A stretch of DNA of 64,000 nucleotides from Zhongshania aquatica. GTDB taxonomy: Bacteria > Pseudomonadota > Gammaproteobacteria > Pseudomonadales > Spongiibacteraceae. Numbering within the stretch: position 1 is the first letter of the stretch; each line of letters opens with the position of its first letter. The notes below the pieces were generated by a model. It saw only the letters and a list, made by a program, of their open reading frames with translations, was not told the DNA's origin and made no database searches. The DNA lies in contig NZ_JANZNQ010000012.1 in NCBI RefSeq assembly GCF_027257955.1, positions 62,001-126,000 of the forward strand. The letters are read 5' to 3'. This document shows, piece by piece, positions 54,857 through 63,615 of this stretch. A program made the position numbers and the translations under genes.

Positions 54857-56032
54857 ATGAGCGAACGTAAGCCGATTCCTCGGGTAAAAGGGGATAATTA
54901 TTCTGAAGACGCGGCGGCTTTACGTCGTAATTTTATTGAAGAGCAAACAGGGGTAAAGCTTAAACATACCGCGCACTATTCGATAGATCCCAATAGTGTT
55001 GAAGGCAACGCTGAAAATTTTATTGGTGTTGTGCAAATGCCGGTCGGGGTTGCTGGGCCCTACCTCATTAATGGCGAACATGCGCAGGGTGTATTTTATG
55101 TTCCCATGGCAACCACCGAAGGAACGCTAATTGCGTCATATAGCCGTGGTATGCGGGTAATTTCAGAATCGGGTGGCGCTACCGTTACCGTTATCGAAGA
55201 ATTTATGCAGCGCGCACCGCTGTTTGAATTTTCTAGTGCTCGCGAGGCCAGAGATTTTTCTAACTGGTTGGATTTGCAGCTACAGGTCATTCGTCAGCAG
55301 GCGGAAAGTACGACCTCTGTCGGCAAGCTACAGCATATTCAGAAATGGGTGATCGCCAATAAAATATTTACCCGCTTTAACTACACAACTGGCGACGCTG
55401 CGGGTCAGAATATGACCGGCAAAGCTACCCACAAAGCCTGCCAGTGGATTTTAGCTAACTATCCCGGTGTCGTTAATTTCTCGCTTTCAAGTGGTATAGA
55501 AACTGATAAAAAACACTCACATATGAACCTTCTGCACAGCCGTGGTAAGAAGGTCGTTGCCGAGGCGACAATAAGCAAAGACGTGCTCAAAGATCTTATG
55601 CGTGCAGATCCTGAGCGCATGTTTCGGCTTCGCCAACGCACCATGCTTGGCAGCTTGCTCGCGGGTTCAGCCTACAATGGCCCGCATTCTGCCAATGGCA
55701 TTGCGTCAATGTTTATCGCCACAGGCCAAGATGAAGCCAATGTGGTTGAGTCACATACGGGAATAGCGTTTATGGATCTTACCCCAGCGGGTGATTTGTA
55801 TTATTCCGTCACCCTTCCGTCGATTATTTGTGCAAGCTATGGGGGCGGCACAGGCTTGGCCACTCAGCGTGAATGCCTTGAAATGATGGATTGTTACGGG
55901 CAGGGAAAGGCGCGAAAACTTGCCGAGATAATTGGCGCCACGGTACTCGCCGGAGATTTATCCTTGGCGGCCGCAATAGTTGCCGACGAATGGGTATCTA
56001 GTCACGATCAGCTCGGTCGTAATCGTCCTTAA
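54857..56032 (+). CDS. Hydroxymethylglutaryl-CoA reductase
   Basis: Interconverts HMG-CoA and mevalonate. The 391 residues hold the catalytic set of HMG-CoA reductases: Glu88 in TTEGTLIAS, Lys231 in HSRGKKVVAEA, Asp292 in TGQDEANVVESH, and His383 near the C-terminus. The nucleotide loop reads GDAAGQNMTGKA where DAMGMN is usual. ENFIGVVQMPVGVAGP and GGGTGLATQ fit the family, and the sequence looks more like class I than the class II enzyme of Pseudomonas mevalonii. No membrane anchor is present. It sits between a dicarboxylate carrier and a CoA-transferase, suggesting a role other than isoprenoid synthesis. Confidence 0.9.
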   Translation: MSERKPIPRVKGDNYSEDAAALRRNFIEEQTGVKLKHTAHYSIDPNSVEGNAENFIGVVQMPVGVAGPYLINGEHAQGVFYVPMATTEGTLIASYSRGMRVISESGGATVTVIEEFMQRAPLFEFSSAREARDFSNWLDLQLQVIRQQAESTTSVGKLQHIQKWVIANKIFTRFNYTTGDAAGQNMTGKATHKACQWILANYPGVVNFSLSSGIETDKKHSHMNLLHSRGKKVVAEATISKDVLKDLMRADPERMFRLRQRTMLGSLLAGSAYNGPHSANGIASMFIATGQDEANVVESHTGIAFMDLTPAGDLYYSVTLPSIICASYGGGTGLATQRECLEMMDCYGQGKARKLAEIIGATVLAGDLSLAAAIVADEWVSSHDQLGRNRP

Positions 56033-56065
56033 CGAAATTAATGTAAAAGAAACGACGCTTCCCTC

Positions 56066-57271
56066 ATGACAAGTGCACACCAAGGCCCGCTTCAGGGCAT
56101 TCGAGTTTTAGAATTGGGGCAGCTCATTGCCGGTCCCTTCACCACCACTATGCTGGCGTATTTTGGTGCCGAAGTGATTAAGATCGAGCCGCCAGGTATT
56201 GGTGACCCTATCCGCCGTTGGCGCAGTATGAAAGGTGACACCTCGCTGTGGTGGTATAGCATAGGCCGAAATAAAAAATCAGTGACAGTAGATCTTCGTC
56301 ATCCCGACGGCCAGGCTTTGGTTCGCGAACTTGCCGCTCAGTGCGATGTGTTGGTAGAGAATTTTCGTCCTGGCGTGATGGAAGGCTGGAAATTGGGGCC
56401 GGAGGATTTGAAAGTGGCGAATCCTGAGTTGGTTTATACCCGTATTTCTGGCTATGGCCAAACGGGCCCTTATGCTGAAAAGCCCGGCTTTGCCTCGGTC
56501 TGCGAGGGCATCAGTGGCTTTCGTCATCTCAATGGATTTCCCGGCGAAGCCCCTGTGCGGCCCAATTTGAGTCTCGGAGATAGTATCGCATCACTGCATG
56601 CCATTATTGGTATTTTAATGGCGCTCAACGCACGCGATCGCGGTGTGCACAAGGGCCAAGTTGTCGATGTCGCTTTATACGAAACCATGTTTAATATGCT
56701 GGAATCGGTGGTGCCAGAATACGCTGAGGAAGGCGTTATACGCGAGGCCTCCGGTACGACGTTAACCGGCATCGTTCCAACAAATACCTATCGCTGTAAA
56801 GATGATAAATTTGTGATCATCGGCGGCAATGGCGACTCAATTTTTAAACGCTTAATGATAGAAATTGGCAGGGCGGATTTCGCGGCAGATCCGGCAATGA
56901 CTGACAACGCTGGCCGCGTAGTCCATCAACAAAAAATTGACGAAGCTATTGGTGATTGGTGTCGCCAGCACGATATATTAACTGTCATCGAAAAGCTCGA
57001 AGCGGTTCGGGTGCCGGTCGGGCCAATTTATAATGCCGAAGACATGGCCAATGACCCGCACTTTCAAGCTCGTGGTCTATTTGAAAAAGTAAGTATTGAT
57101 GCCACAAATACCGTAACGATTCCCGGCATGTCGCCTAAGCTTACAGGTACTCCTGGCGCCACCCAATGGGCGGGACCAAAGCTTGGTCAACATACCGATG
57201 AAATTCTCAAGGGAATACTTGGTATAAGTGATGAAAAGCTGAGGATATTGAAAGATGAGGCCGTAATTTAG
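56066..57271 (+). CDS. CaiB/BaiF (class III) CoA-transferase
   Basis: Moves CoA between carboxylic acids. The 401 residues begin LQGIRVLELGQLIAGPFTTTMLAYFGAEVIKIEPP, given as joined motifs. VENFRPGVMEGWKLG and the catalytic aspartate Asp172 in NLSLGDSIASLHA follow, with GVVPTNTYRC-type and VGPIYN segments later. The family includes the human succinate-hydroxymethylglutarate CoA-transferase SUGCT. With HMG-CoA reductase next door, an HMG or related dicarboxylate is a plausible substrate, by inference only. Confidence 0.9.
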   Translation: MTSAHQGPLQGIRVLELGQLIAGPFTTTMLAYFGAEVIKIEPPGIGDPIRRWRSMKGDTSLWWYSIGRNKKSVTVDLRHPDGQALVRELAAQCDVLVENFRPGVMEGWKLGPEDLKVANPELVYTRISGYGQTGPYAEKPGFASVCEGISGFRHLNGFPGEAPVRPNLSLGDSIASLHAIIGILMALNARDRGVHKGQVVDVALYETMFNMLESVVPEYAEEGVIREASGTTLTGIVPTNTYRCKDDKFVIIGGNGDSIFKRLMIEIGRADFAADPAMTDNAGRVVHQQKIDEAIGDWCRQHDILTVIEKLEAVRVPVGPIYNAEDMANDPHFQARGLFEKVSIDATNTVTIPGMSPKLTGTPGATQWAGPKLGQHTDEILKGILGISDEKLRILKDEAVI

Positions 57272-57391
57272 TGCTGATTTTCGCCAGTGCGACGGCATAG
57301 TGGAAGAATTAATTTTTGAAAAATTGGACGGTAAAGAAAGCATCTATGCCGCTTATACGTTCTCTGATTTGAGTTTTCTCGGGGTAAGGTT

Positions 57392-57676
57392 ATGCATTTA
57401 GACAAAGCCAAAAAGCGTATCGCGAAGCAGGTGAAAAAGGGCTTCAATGGTTATCCAATGGTGTCATTAGCCTATTTTGGTGAAAGCCCTGACATGGCGA
57501 AGGAAGTTGTCATTTCGTTTATCGTTGAAGAGGGCGCAGAGCCGCAGTTACAAAAATTTGTCTGTCAAACGGATGCCCGAGAAGACGAAACGATACAATC
57601 GACATTGGTCAAAATTATTGAACGTGCAGATGCTGCAACGGTGACTGAAGTCGCGGGTGTTGCTCTTATTGGCTAG
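57392..57676 (+). CDS. Small conserved-looking protein of unknown function
   Basis: A 94-residue protein I do not recognise. It opens with a basic helix (DKAKKRIAKQVKKGF), then MVSLAYFGE, a strand EVVISFIVEEGAE, and an acidic helix before AATVTEVAGVALIG. The alternating pattern suggests one small alpha/beta domain. It has no signal peptide or cysteine pair. GGGGTAAGG lies before the ATG. It is 120 bp downstream of the CoA-transferase with the same orientation. Codon use looks like its neighbours. Confidence 0.65.
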   Translation: MHLDKAKKRIAKQVKKGFNGYPMVSLAYFGESPDMAKEVVISFIVEEGAEPQLQKFVCQTDAREDETIQSTLVKIIERADAATVTEVAGVALIG

Positions 57677-58064
57677 ATTAGTTAAAACGACATCACGTCT
57701 TAATGCCCCGTTTTTATTCGTGACGTGTGTGTATCCTTTATCGCTCTAAAACTCGTCTTTTCGACTGATAAATCCGGCATTAAAGACAAGTCCCGTGCTT
57801 TGCGGCATAATATGACAGCAATGCCTGTCAGGATTCCTCATATTACGAAAACTGCTTGGTGATTAGCGGGTGTTTTTTCCGCAGTGTCAGCATTCAGTAT
57901 CGCCTCGTTTTCAATCGACATACAAACGTAGTGATTAAAAGGCGTTGGATAAGAGCTTAGATTTGTAAGTCTCAGAACTCCAGCGCGACCAATTTAAACG
58001 CCATTCGCTGCGCTTATACCCGCGCGCTGAGGCAGCGCCAACTTTGCAAGGATATAATTTGATT
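57677..58064. other. Intergenic region
   Basis: About 388 bp with no supported gene. I see no strong terminator after the 94-residue gene and no clear promoter for the next one. Confidence 0.4.
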
Positions 58065-58331
58065 ATGCAGGATAAAATTAGCGCCATATTAGAATACCTT
58101 AACGAAAATAAAACCCGTTGCAGTAATAGCGCCGCGGCTGAAGCCTTGGGTGTTACTGGGCCGGAATTAAAGAAGCTGTTAGGTGCGCGGCGGCCTGAAA
58201 CCTCGTGGTTAGTTAACTATGGCACGGGCGAGCCTGCTGGCTATAGTGCGGATGACAAGCATCCTGATCTATACCGCACAAAGCGTATAATTAAATCTGC
58301 AGAAGTGCTGACCCGAAATCTCGATTTATAA
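58065..58331 (+). CDS. Small helix-turn-helix-like protein
   Basis: An 88-residue protein of unknown function. Residues 5-45 read like a winged-helix module (ISAILEYLNENKTRCSNSAAAEALGVT, then ELKKLLGARRP). The tail is polar and ends KRIIKSAEVLTRNLDL. It may bind nucleic acid, but no target is evident. ATG 58065 was chosen. A TTG at 58059 with AAGGA six bases upstream is an alternative and adds two residues. Confidence 0.6.
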   Translation: MQDKISAILEYLNENKTRCSNSAAAEALGVTGPELKKLLGARRPETSWLVNYGTGEPAGYSADDKHPDLYRTKRIIKSAEVLTRNLDL

Positions 58332-58516
58332 AAACGTCATTGGCTTCAGATTGACGTTGATCTTATGATCGGGAGCTATCCTGTTTGCTATATCTGAATA
58401 GCGACTTGTGGCGGAAATGGATTTTGGCTGTACAACAAAGCGATGACTCGCTGGTCAAAGACCTATCGACGCGACCTTTAACAGCGGCAAGCGCGTTATA
58501 TTGAATAGAGGCCACA

Positions 58517-58912
58517 ATGCTCAAGTTCTGTATATATCTAGCGATAGTATTTGGTACCGCATCGGTTCACGCTTCTGCGCTCTGCTCTATGGAAGGCAAT
58601 CAAAGTGAGATGAATGCCTGTGCGGCGCTTAAACATCAGGCGCAAAAAGAAGGTCTAGACAGTGCGTTGGCAGAGGTGTTGGCCATTGCAAAGTCTAAGA
58701 ATCAAGGCTTTGGTCCGCAACCCGAAGACATTCAACGCTCCCAAGATACTTGGTTAAGCTTCGCTGAACAGCACTGCCGTCTCTTAGTGACGTGGGGCGG
58801 CAGCATGGCCGCAATGCAATATCATTTGTGTATGGCAGACCTCTACGAGCAGCGACAAAAACAAATCAGTGTTCATATATGTCACCCCGCGCTCGGCCCC
58901 TGTTCGCCTTAA
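58517..58912 (+). CDS. LprI/DUF1311-like secreted protein
   Basis: A 131-residue precursor with a signal peptide (MLKFCIYLAIVFGTASVHA). The mature part has the DUF1311 pattern: an N-terminal Cys-x-x...QSEMNACAA, then SQDTWLSFAEQHCRLL, GGSMAAMQYHLCMADLYEQR. DUF1311 includes the lysozyme inhibitor LprI. Four conserved cysteines are present and two extra near the C-terminus (ICHPALGPC). A lysozyme-inhibitor role is possible but unproven. It ends 10 bp before the convergent FHA gene. Confidence 0.75.
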   Translation: MLKFCIYLAIVFGTASVHASALCSMEGNQSEMNACAALKHQAQKEGLDSALAEVLAIAKSKNQGFGPQPEDIQRSQDTWLSFAEQHCRLLVTWGGSMAAMQYHLCMADLYEQRQKQISVHICHPALGPCSP

Positions 58913-58922
58913 AAAGCGCTGC

Positions 58923-59579
58923 TTACATCGCTTCAGGCGGCGCGGGAATCAATGCAAATTTGAGCTGGGTGCCGGCAATTTCAACCACATCACCACTGTT
59001 TAGCTGGCGGGGCTGTAGTCCAATTTCTACACCGTTCAGCTTGGGCGTACGACCATCTTTGCCCTCTACATGTTCTAGGTAGTAATCCTGTTGCCGACGA
59101 CTAATGGCGGCCACTTGGAGGCCCGCTTTACCTAGTTTTGCCAAGGGTTTGTTCAGCGTCATTTCTCGTCCAGCGGAACCACCATTGAGTACTTGTAGTT
59201 TGCCGATCATCGGCACTGGGGCCGGCTCTACACGTTTAGCGCTAGGCCGCATGGCGATAGTTTTTTCGATTTCCGCTTCACCGCTGGAATACATTTCACC
59301 GTGATAGGTGAGTGAATGCTTTCCTATAGTGATGTAGTCGCCGTTGCGAAGTTGATGACGAGATACGGCAGAGCCGTTTACAAACGTGCCATTTGTGCTG
59401 CCAAGATCGACTAAAAAACTGTCCTTGAGCACTGTTTCTATAGCGGCATGACGGCCGCTTACGGCCAGATTTTCGATGCAAATATCATTGTCAGGTGCTC
59501 TGCCGATAGATACCCGCTCCTTGTTTAGCGGGAAATCCTCAAGCACTCTACCCTGAAAACTGAGAACCAGTTTAGCCAT
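58923..59579 (-). CDS. FHA-domain protein
   Basis: A 218-residue cytosolic protein. The N-terminal forkhead-associated domain has VSIGRAPDNDICI, the phosphothreonine-binding serine and histidine in AVSGRHAAIE, and LGSTNGTFVNG. A second, degenerate FHA-like fold covers about 120-215 (AKLGKAGLQVAAISRRQ, KLNGVEIG, LNSGDVVEIAGTQLKF). It is downstream of a PP2C phosphatase on the same strand (73 bp), so it may bind that enzyme's substrate. No Ser/Thr kinase is in the window. Confidence 0.88.
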   Translation of the reverse strand: MAKLVLSFQGRVLEDFPLNKERVSIGRAPDNDICIENLAVSGRHAAIETVLKDSFLVDLGSTNGTFVNGSAVSRHQLRNGDYITIGKHSLTYHGEMYSSGEAEIEKTIAMRPSAKRVEPAPVPMIGKLQVLNGGSAGREMTLNKPLAKLGKAGLQVAAISRRQQDYYLEHVEGKDGRTPKLNGVEIGLQPRQLNSGDVVEIAGTQLKFALIPAPPEAM

Positions 59580-59652
59580 AATCCAATCCGTATTTGACTT
59601 GCATTCCCTGGGTGTGCCGCCTCTATTTATAAGTGGCTGTGTGGGTCACCCT

Positions 59653-60489
59653 CTAATCAAACCAGTCCAGCTCTTCTTCGGAGGAGCTCTCCTGCCCAGC
59701 TACTACTTTATCTACACACACTACAATAATCGAAATATTATCATTGCCACCGGAATTATTCGCCATTTTAAGTAATTGATTCGCGGCGACCTCAGGGTTC
59801 GCCTGACAGGTGGCTAGCACATCAGCAATTTGCTCGTCGCTCACCATACCGGTTAGGCCATCTGAGCACAGTAAATAGTAATCGCCGGCCCGCAATAGAT
59901 CCTCTAAAAGATCCACCTCAACAATATCAGCAAGGCCTAAGGCTCGGGTGATCACGTTTTTATTACGAGAGTTGCGTGCCTCCTCTTGGGAGTATTCATT
60001 CCGGTCAACCATCTCCTGAACCAGTGTATGGTCGGTGGTGAGCTGGTCTAAAAATCCCTCGCGGAAGCGGTACAGTCGTGAATCACCGACATGAGCGACG
60101 GCGATGCGGCTGCCGTGAAAGCTAGCCGACACCAAGGTCGTGCCCATACCTTGTCGCGCAGAATTACGTTGCGCATTGTCGAAGATGGCGGTGTTGGCAG
60201 CGTAAATTGCGTCTCTCAACGCAAGGGTTTGATGGGAGAACTCTGACATTTCAGTCACAGTATCGTCGTTGTCCTGATCTGCCGCTAAAAATTGAGTAAA
60301 GCCTTCAATAGCAAGCGCGCTGGCCACTTCACCGGCATTGTGCCCCCCCATGCCGTCGGCAACTAATACATAGCCTTGGTCAACAGCCACATGAATTGCG
60401 TCTTCGTTATGGCTGCGCACTTGGCCAATATCGCTTATGCCATATGCGCGTATTATTGTTCTCTCTTCCATATTTATACGCTTATTCAT
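59653..60489 (-). CDS. PP2C-type serine/threonine phosphatase
   Basis: A metal-dependent protein phosphatase of 278 residues from ATG 60489 (AGG lies 8 bases upstream). The motifs are GQVRSHNEDA, VADGMGGHNAGEVAS (metal aspartates), VAHVGDSRLYR, LLCSDGLTG and GGNDNISIIVV. A frame up to 60531 adds 14 residues with no match to the family, and ATG 60471 is also possible. It resembles Stp1/PppA. With the FHA gene it makes a small phosphothreonine-signalling pair outside any type VI secretion cluster visible here. Confidence 0.91.
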   Translation of the reverse strand: MNKRINMEERTIIRAYGISDIGQVRSHNEDAIHVAVDQGYVLVADGMGGHNAGEVASALAIEGFTQFLAADQDNDDTVTEMSEFSHQTLALRDAIYAANTAIFDNAQRNSARQGMGTTLVSASFHGSRIAVAHVGDSRLYRFREGFLDQLTTDHTLVQEMVDRNEYSQEEARNSRNKNVITRALGLADIVEVDLLEDLLRAGDYYLLCSDGLTGMVSDEQIADVLATCQANPEVAANQLLKMANNSGGNDNISIIVVCVDKVVAGQESSSEEELDWFD

Positions 60490-60612
60490 TAGTGAAGCCT
60501 GAGTATAGTCATCCGCTTTTAGAATGGTCAATGTGGATAGCGGTTATAAAGCATTTTGTCGAAGGTGCTTCGCTATTTTAATAGACTTCGCTGCAAGCAT
60601 GGACAACCGTTA

Positions 60613-61965
60613 TCACTGACTCACTTCCCCAAGTTTTCTGTACAGGGATCTAAGGCTGATGCCAGCTATATGCGCGGCTTTTGCCTTGTCGCCTTTGCAG
60701 TGGGCTAGAAGCTCATTTAAGTAACGACTTTCCTGTGTCTTTAAATCCTCCCAGTGTTCTTTTGGCTCGGCTTTTTGTGGGCGAATATCCCCCATGCATC
60801 GCTCCACCACCTTTACGTCAATGATGTTGGACGGCGCAAAAATAATAGCGCGCTCTAATACATTCCGTAATTCCCGAACATTGCCGGCAAAACGGCATTT
60901 CTCCAGTAGTTTGATGGCGGACTCGGTAAGACGGTAACTGCCCTTATTACTGAGTTTTTCGAGAATGGATTTAGCAATAAGGGCGATATCGTTGCCGCGC
61001 TCCCGCAAAGGCGGCAGGACGATTGGAAATGCATTAATTCGATAATAAAGATCTTCGCGAAACTCGCCGCTGGCAACACATTCCGACAAATTCTTATGGG
61101 TTGCACAAATTAAGCGAAACTGCGCACGCTTTACTTCGGTACTGCCCACGGCACGATAGGTCCCTGTCTCGATCAAGCGTAACAATTTGACCTGCATCCC
61201 CATGGGAACATCGCCAATTTCATCAAGAAATAAAGTACCGCCAGCAGCGCTATCTAATAGGCCGTGTTTATTAAACATGGCGCCAGTAAATGCCCCTTTA
61301 ACATGACCAAATAATTCACTTTCAAACAGTGTTTCGGTGAGGCCGGCACACTCAATGGTCACCATGGGTCGTCCTGAGCGGGGACTTGCGTCATGGATCG
61401 CTTTGGCGGCCAATTCTTTACCTGTGCCCGACTCGCCCATCAGTAAAACCGAGGTGTCTCTCACGGCCACTAAGTTGATCATCTCGACGAGGGTATTAAA
61501 GGCGGGGCTGCGCCCGACCATGGTTTGGGTGCTTAACTCGGCGCTAGCAATGTGTACAGACTTGAGTATTTCGACAAAGTATTTGAGCTCTCCGTCGCTT
61601 CCGCGAATCGGCAACATTTCTACGTCGACGTGCTCTTTCCCTCGTGGGGTGCTGTGAACGTGTAGAACGCGTTCTTTAGCACCGGAGTTTTTGCAGGCAG
61701 CCAGCGGGCAGCTCTCGCCTGCTTGATCGCAGGGGACTTGGTAACCGTGTGAGACCTGGTAGCAGTGTGCGCCCTTGTCGATCTCAATGTCGCCAAAGGC
61801 CGAACTATAGAGCTCGTTGGTAGCTAATATTTTGTAGTCAGCGGATACCAGTATGGCCGGGTAGTCAAAGCCATCAAGCATGTGTGCGACATCTGAATCT
61901 GAGTCTTTGGCGATTAGCTGCATGTCTTTGTCATTTTTGTCATTGGTGGCTGTCAATAATGGCAA
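60613..61965 (-). CDS. Sigma54-dependent activator with cysteine-containing PAS-like sensor
   Basis: A 450-residue NtrC-family enhancer-binding protein. Residues about 30-135 are PAS-like ([18 protein letters not shown]) with four cysteines at 68, 79, 86 and 91, spaced as in a metal or thiol centre. The AAA+ domain has Walker A GESGTGKE (177-184), GAFTGA (224-229) for sigma54 contact, and [10 protein letters not shown]. The C-terminal Fis-type helix-turn-helix ends [19 protein letters not shown]. There is no receiver domain. It is divergent from cydAB, which has a sigma54 promoter, so cydAB is its likely target. Confidence 0.92.
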   Translation of the reverse strand: MPLLTATNDKNDKDMQLIAKDSDSDVAHMLDGFDYPAILVSADYKILATNELYSSAFGDIEIDKGAHCYQVSHGYQVPCDQAGESCPLAACKNSGAKERVLHVHSTPRGKEHVDVEMLPIRGSDGELKYFVEILKSVHIASAELSTQTMVGRSPAFNTLVEMINLVAVRDTSVLLMGESGTGKELAAKAIHDASPRSGRPMVTIECAGLTETLFESELFGHVKGAFTGAMFNKHGLLDSAAGGTLFLDEIGDVPMGMQVKLLRLIETGTYRAVGSTEVKRAQFRLICATHKNLSECVASGEFREDLYYRINAFPIVLPPLRERGNDIALIAKSILEKLSNKGSYRLTESAIKLLEKCRFAGNVRELRNVLERAIIFAPSNIIDVKVVERCMGDIRPQKAEPKEHWEDLKTQESRYLNELLAHCKGDKAKAAHIAGISLRSLYRKLGEVSQ

Positions 61966-62017
61966 GCTATTGAAGGTTTTGCCAGTGTCATTCTTACCCT
62001 GAGCACAAATATTTTAG

Positions 62018-62031
62018 TTTTATGTATAAAA
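62018..62031. promoter_or_regulatory. AT-rich palindrome, possible activator site for cydA
   Basis: TTTTAT-GT-ATAAAA is a perfect 14 bp inverted repeat about 72 bp upstream of the predicted sigma54 start. Palindromes of this base composition can arise by chance. Confidence 0.3.
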
Positions 62032-62069
62032 AACAAAGGCTTAATTAATATATTCTGAGCGCGTCTGGT

Positions 62070-62086
62070 GTGGCATATGCCTTGCT
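62070..62086 (+). promoter_or_regulatory. Sigma54 promoter of cydAB
   Basis: TGGCAT at -24 and TTGCT at -12 have GG (62072-62073) and GC (62084-62085) exactly 10 bp apart. Start expected near 62097, giving a leader of about 160 bases before cydA. Confidence 0.85.
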
Positions 62087-62259
62087 CTAACCCTGCTCAA
62101 GTACACAGATTTGCCTTGTTACGCATTGGCAACGTCGGTGATCCAGTGTCGTATGTTTTCCAAATTATTCGACGATCATCGCTGTGTACTAACCTAAGTG
62201 CCACGTGCTTTTACACGAAATTCGATAAATAGAATGAAACACAAAATGGGTAGATAGAT

Positions 62260-63612
62260 ATGGACTTTGATCCCTTTGTTCTGGCTCGCATTCAGTTTGC
62301 GACTAATATTAGCTTTCATATTTTGTTTCCGGCCATCTCGGTTGGCTTGGGTTGGATACTGCTTTTTTTCCGGATGCGATTCACTCAGACCGGTGACAAG
62401 GCATGGGAGTACGCCTATCAATTTTGGGTGAAGATCTTCGCCCTTACCTTCGCCATGGGCGTGGTGTCAGGTATTACCATGAGCTTTCAGTTTGGCACTA
62501 ATTGGCCAGGCTTCATGGAAAAGGCAGGTAATGTGGCTGGGCCGCTACTCGGTTATGAAGTGCTGAGCGCGTTTTTCCTAGAGGCCTCCTTCCTCGGTAT
62601 TATGCTATTCGGCAAAGATCGCGTTTCTAACCGTATGCACTTAACCAGTTCTTTTCTCGTCGCCTTTGGTACAACCCTATCGGCGTTTTGGATTCTCAGT
62701 CTCAATTCTTGGATGCAAACGCCCACTGGATATTATTTAGAAGACGGCGTGGTAATGGTAGATAGCTGGATGGAGGTAATATTTAATCCCTCTTTCCCCT
62801 ATCGCTTCTTCCATATGCTGATTGCCTGCATGTTAACCTCGGCCTTCGTTGTAGCCGGAGTGAGCGCATGGCGCGCCTTGCGCAATGTCGATGGCCCCGC
62901 CACATGGAAAGTAATGAAAACTGGCGTGATGATGGCGGCGGTATTAGCGCCTGTTCAGATTTTGGTTGGCGACCTTCACGGTATAAATACTCTGGAGCAT
63001 CAACCGGCAAAAATTGCCGCTATGGAAGCGGTATGGGAAACCGAGAAAGGCGCTCCATTTACGATATTCGCCCTCCCCGATGAAAAAACGAAAACGAATC
63101 GCTACGCCATTGAAGTACCCTACGCCGCAAGTTTGATTCTTACCCACGACCCAAATGGTGAAGTAAAAGGACTGGAAGAATTTGAAGGAGTCCACCCTCC
63201 TGTTGCTATTGTATTTTGGTCGTTTCGCGTCATGTTGGCTGTTGGTGGCCTGATGGTCTTAGTTGCTTGGTGGGCCGCCTGGCAATTGCGTGGTAAGAAT
63301 ACCGCGACAAAACCTTTGTTGTACGCATTATCGATCATGACCTTTTCCGGTTGGGTTGCCGTGTTGGCAGGGTGGTATGTGACTGAAATTGGTCGCCAGC
63401 CCTGGATCGTTAGTGGTGTTCTTAAAGTGCAAGATGTCGTTGCTGATCACAGCAGCGCGACGCTGGCAGGGACCTTGTTCGGCTATATATTGCTGTATGC
63501 ATTCTTGCTGGCCTCGTACATCGGCGCTATTCGTCATTTGTCCGGAAAGCCAGCAGCGTCCTTGAGTCTCACAGCGATAGGCAAGCCAAACACCATCAAT
63601 AAGGAGGGCTAG
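62260..63612 (+). CDS. cydA: Cytochrome bd ubiquinol oxidase subunit I (short-Q-loop, CioA type)
   Basis: The quinol-oxidising, haem-carrying subunit of the high-affinity cytochrome bd oxidase. Its 450 residues are much shorter than E. coli CydA (522), which indicates the short Q-loop class that includes cyanide-insensitive CioA. Haem ligands are visible: His20, His185 in RFFHML, and Met325 in SFRVMLAVG. Glu100 and Glu108 lie in the proton path. The Q-loop has GDLHGINTLEHQPAKIAAME. GRQPWIV near the end is conserved. GGAGG precedes cydB 3 bp after the stop. Confidence 0.95.
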   Translation: MDFDPFVLARIQFATNISFHILFPAISVGLGWILLFFRMRFTQTGDKAWEYAYQFWVKIFALTFAMGVVSGITMSFQFGTNWPGFMEKAGNVAGPLLGYEVLSAFFLEASFLGIMLFGKDRVSNRMHLTSSFLVAFGTTLSAFWILSLNSWMQTPTGYYLEDGVVMVDSWMEVIFNPSFPYRFFHMLIACMLTSAFVVAGVSAWRALRNVDGPATWKVMKTGVMMAAVLAPVQILVGDLHGINTLEHQPAKIAAMEAVWETEKGAPFTIFALPDEKTKTNRYAIEVPYAASLILTHDPNGEVKGLEEFEGVHPPVAIVFWSFRVMLAVGGLMVLVAWWAAWQLRGKNTATKPLLYALSIMTFSGWVAVLAGWYVTEIGRQPWIVSGVLKVQDVVADHSSATLAGTLFGYILLYAFLLASYIGAIRHLSGKPAASLSLTAIGKPNTINKEG

Positions 63613-63615
63613 GAA

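Noticed and set aside
58923-60489. Type VI secretion cluster suggested by PP2C and FHA genes
   Set aside because: No tss, clpV, hcp or vgrG genes are in the window, so only the phosphatase/FHA pair is claimed.
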